Source of the DNA: Megalonaias nervosa
Lineage: Eukaryota; Mollusca; Bivalvia; Unionida; Unionidae
Direction: 5' to 3'
Assembly (NCBI GenBank): GCA_016617855.1
Contig: JAECUM010009428.1
Location: forward strand, 1 to 64,000
DNA length: 64,000 nt
Shown piece after piece: positions 62,141 through 64,000 of the stretch (position 1 is the stretch's first letter; each line of letters begins with the position of its first letter). Below the pieces are notes generated by a model that saw nothing but the letters and a program-made list of their open reading frames with translations, did not search any database and had not been told where the DNA came from. A program made the translations under genes and the position numbers.

Positions 62141-63192
62141 CCCCATGATACATCAACGCCGATATGTAATTCATTTAGCAATCCTGCATTTTTTATTGAT
62201 ATAAAATGAATCTGTGGCGACTCTAACCGCGGTATCAGGAAATCTGTTATCATCGATAATAAGTTTATCGAAATGTACGCCAGCATCGAAGATCTTAAAT
62301 GAGTGAATTGTGGAGAATCACCATCAATGTAGCTCACAAATGTTCCTAATTTGGCTCCGTCCGAGAAGTTAACATTACTTCGATTTACAAATATATTTTT
62401 CTCGGTTGTATCAGCAATTATAAAATCGAGCTCAGCATCGTCGATAATTAATCTTGTGCAAGGTCGTTTATGATCATATGATTTACCTTGTGTAAATTTA
62501 CCAATTATTTTTCTGCTAAGCTCTTTTGCAAGTTTAATTTCGTATTCTACAGCATCGGGATTCTCATCGAGAACAGATCTCTCAACTACAGGTAGCCAGA
62601 CTAGTTTTTGTGGAGGATACGATATTATTGCTTCACTCACAGTTAACGATATTAATATTTTTGCATCAAGCATAGATCGTAATAAAACTATTGAAGCCCA
62701 ACCACGTTTATTAAAATGACGATCAAACCAAACAGCGACAACCGGATGAAGGTTTTTCGATGCAAACTCGAATGACTCAATACATGCAAATCCAATTAAG
62801 TCAAAATCTGGCAAGGGTCTAGTTACCGCAACTCGAGTCATCTCGTGTGTTGGATGTCCGAATCTTCTAAAATACTCAGAACACTCTCCCATTCCAAGAA
62901 AATTTCCAGGATAACATGCAACCATATCAACTGAGATAACATCCTTATAATCGTATTTAATACTCCACAATCCGCCGTGTCCGTATTCGACACAACTACG
63001 TTGTATATCTTCAAGAAATTCTAACCGTGTTGGTTTCTGTGAATATTCCTTCTGAGCAAAGTGAGCAGTAACTGACAGAACGGTGGAGCAACTACTGAAT
63101 AATCGTTCAATAACAAAATTATCGTTCGTGCATTTCAACACAAGATATTTCATTTCGTTATAAAGAGATTCTGCAAGATAAAATATCTCCAT
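62122..63192 (-). pseudogene. polB: Family-B DNA polymerase, palm and thumb region
   Basis: This 356-codon frame contains VISVDMVACYPGNFLGMG, the motif A pattern D-x4-YP, and RKIIGKFTQG in the place of motif B. Near its end the expected motif C (a DTD/TDS core) is represented by HFISIKNAG, with no Asp pair, so the active site is lost. The frame is far shorter than a complete Polinton polymerase and has no exonuclease motifs. The apparent start at 63192 is only the first Met after a frameshift, since homologous-looking sequence continues upstream. It would replicate the element, probably by protein priming as in other Polintons. Confidence 0.75.
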
Positions 63193-63590
63193 TAAAGCCG
63201 TACAAACTGATCATAGTTCACAGATTCCGAACTTTGAAACAACCACACGGATAGAGGGTCACTCTTACTGATATTTCTTATAAAACTGAACATATCAACG
63301 TCATAAAATTTAACAGTTCAAGTTCGTGGAAATAATATTACGTCCGACGTTCACGCGTGAGCCTTATGATCAACGATCTCCACCGGAGCTCCTTTCGATT
63401 TATACTTCGATTCGTATGAAACTTCCCCGGTTAACATCTTCGTTATTAGGAATTTTAATTTTTTTCCAGCTCAGTAACATCGTTGATCGTAGCTCCGGTA
63501 TTTTTAATTGTTTCTATCGACTTATTTATTGTTTTACGTCGTGAATCCGTTAAACTGTTCCTCGTGTCGCATTGGTAAAGTGTTCTATAA
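63193..63590 (-). pseudogene. Upstream polymerase remnant, multiple stops
   Basis: In one minus-strand frame from about 63455 to 63200, readable segments (KMLTGEVSYESKYKSKGAPV, then DVDMFSFIRNISKSDPLSVW) are separated by two stops. A shift at an A-run near 63465 leads to SLTDSRRKTINKS further up. They are co-oriented and contiguous with the polymerase frame, so I read them as its decayed N-terminal part. No exonuclease motif was identified. Confidence 0.5.
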
Positions 63591-64000
63591 CTCGTTCAGC
63601 ATTACAATTCAGCGTCGAAATCCTCATCAGGGGGAGATCATTAACATTTGGTCGATCATTCAGCGGATATATCGCATAAACAACTGCTGTGTGTAGAATG
63701 CGGGGGTAAAAAATAAAGAGCTTTGAAATGGTATTATGATAAAAAGAAATGATGGTAATGAATCTCCGATAAAAAAACACTGAAGATTATCTCGCTAGAT
63801 TTCGGGCTAGCATCCAACATATTTTTTCTAGTAATAAAATAATAATTTAGACAAATAATATTTACTATATAAATAGAGCAAGATGAATTTGCAAAGTATC
63901 CCATCATCAAGAATTTTGAAGCGTCTCGTGCTGGTGTGATTAGGAACTGTCGACTAAAAGAAACAGTCAGTTTTGTTACTAATGATGGTTATTTCATATT
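63591..64000. other. Interior of the Polinton-like element, nothing identified
   Basis: AT-rich sequence up to the window edge. A weak tRNA-like shadow at about 63560-63640 is not called. Short frames on both strands show no motif. Confidence 0.4.

Larger units (their letters stand above)
59200..64000. mobile_element. Polinton/Maverick (adintovirus-like) element, partial
   Basis: A retrovirus-like integrase and a family-B DNA polymerase in one unit define Polintons. Here they converge: PLA2-like ORF and integrase on plus, polymerase plus helicase on minus. It is a virus-like element fixed in an animal genome. The polymerase and helicase are broken, the PLA2-like ORF and integrase core intact. 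Left limit approximate; right end beyond the window, so capsid, protease and packaging ATPase cannot be judged. Confidence 0.82.

Noticed and set aside
63560..63640. tRNA-like sequence inside the Polinton-like element
   Set aside because: It has A-box- and B-box-like stretches and a partly pairing acceptor stem, but the anticodon and T stems do not fold.

Overview
The window reads as animal nuclear DNA, most likely from a lophotrochozoan and probably a bivalve mollusc. This is an inference from: AT-rich sequence packed with (TA)n, (GA)n and (CA)n runs; GT-AG exon signals; tRNA-headed SINEs; Penelope-like, LINE, Ty3/gypsy and Polinton-type elements; and von Willebrand C (VWC) and cysteine-rich exons of a style common in molluscs. 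No search was run. There are no bacterial operons, rRNA genes or CRISPR arrays.

1-18 kb is sparse. It holds two plausible minus-strand exons (5206-5313, 1016-1147; both phase 0/0), several minisatellites (41, 30, 59, 36 and 35 bp periods), a 172-bp tandem duplication, a hAT-type MITE with target duplication (9266-9512), a small foldback MITE and an LTR remnant. 18.6-21.5 kb is a decayed Ty3/gypsy pol whose domains run protease, integrase, RT, RNase H. That is the unusual order of Gmr1-type elements. 24-26.3 kb has two copies of one tRNA-derived SINE, the first with a perfect 13-bp target duplication.

27.7-41.3 kb is a mosaic: a dispersed repeat split by a 1080-bp solo LTR, a minisatellite array, the 5' end of a small secreted-protein gene on the minus strand (TATA box near 34185), Penelope-like elements with inverted ends beside (TA)n, a 73-bp-arm palindrome, and a second gypsy integrase remnant.

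38.2-55.3 kb carries a candidate plus-strand host gene: a cysteine-rich exon, then two exons that together make one VWC domain, with matching splice phases. Its introns are full of nested elements: four copies of a ~0.9-kb solo LTR with 4-bp target duplications, a CR1-like LINE on the minus strand and an I-type LINE with RNase H on the plus strand. 55.3-58.9 kb holds two inverted 5' halves of a gypsy element (LTR, tRNA-Pro-like primer site, gag).

59.3 kb to the right edge is a Polinton/Maverick (adintovirus-like) element. It has an intact phospholipase-A2-like ORF and an intact integrase core on the plus strand, converging on a broken family-B DNA polymerase joined to an SF1 helicase on the minus strand. 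The element runs off the window, so capsid and packaging genes, if any, are not visible.
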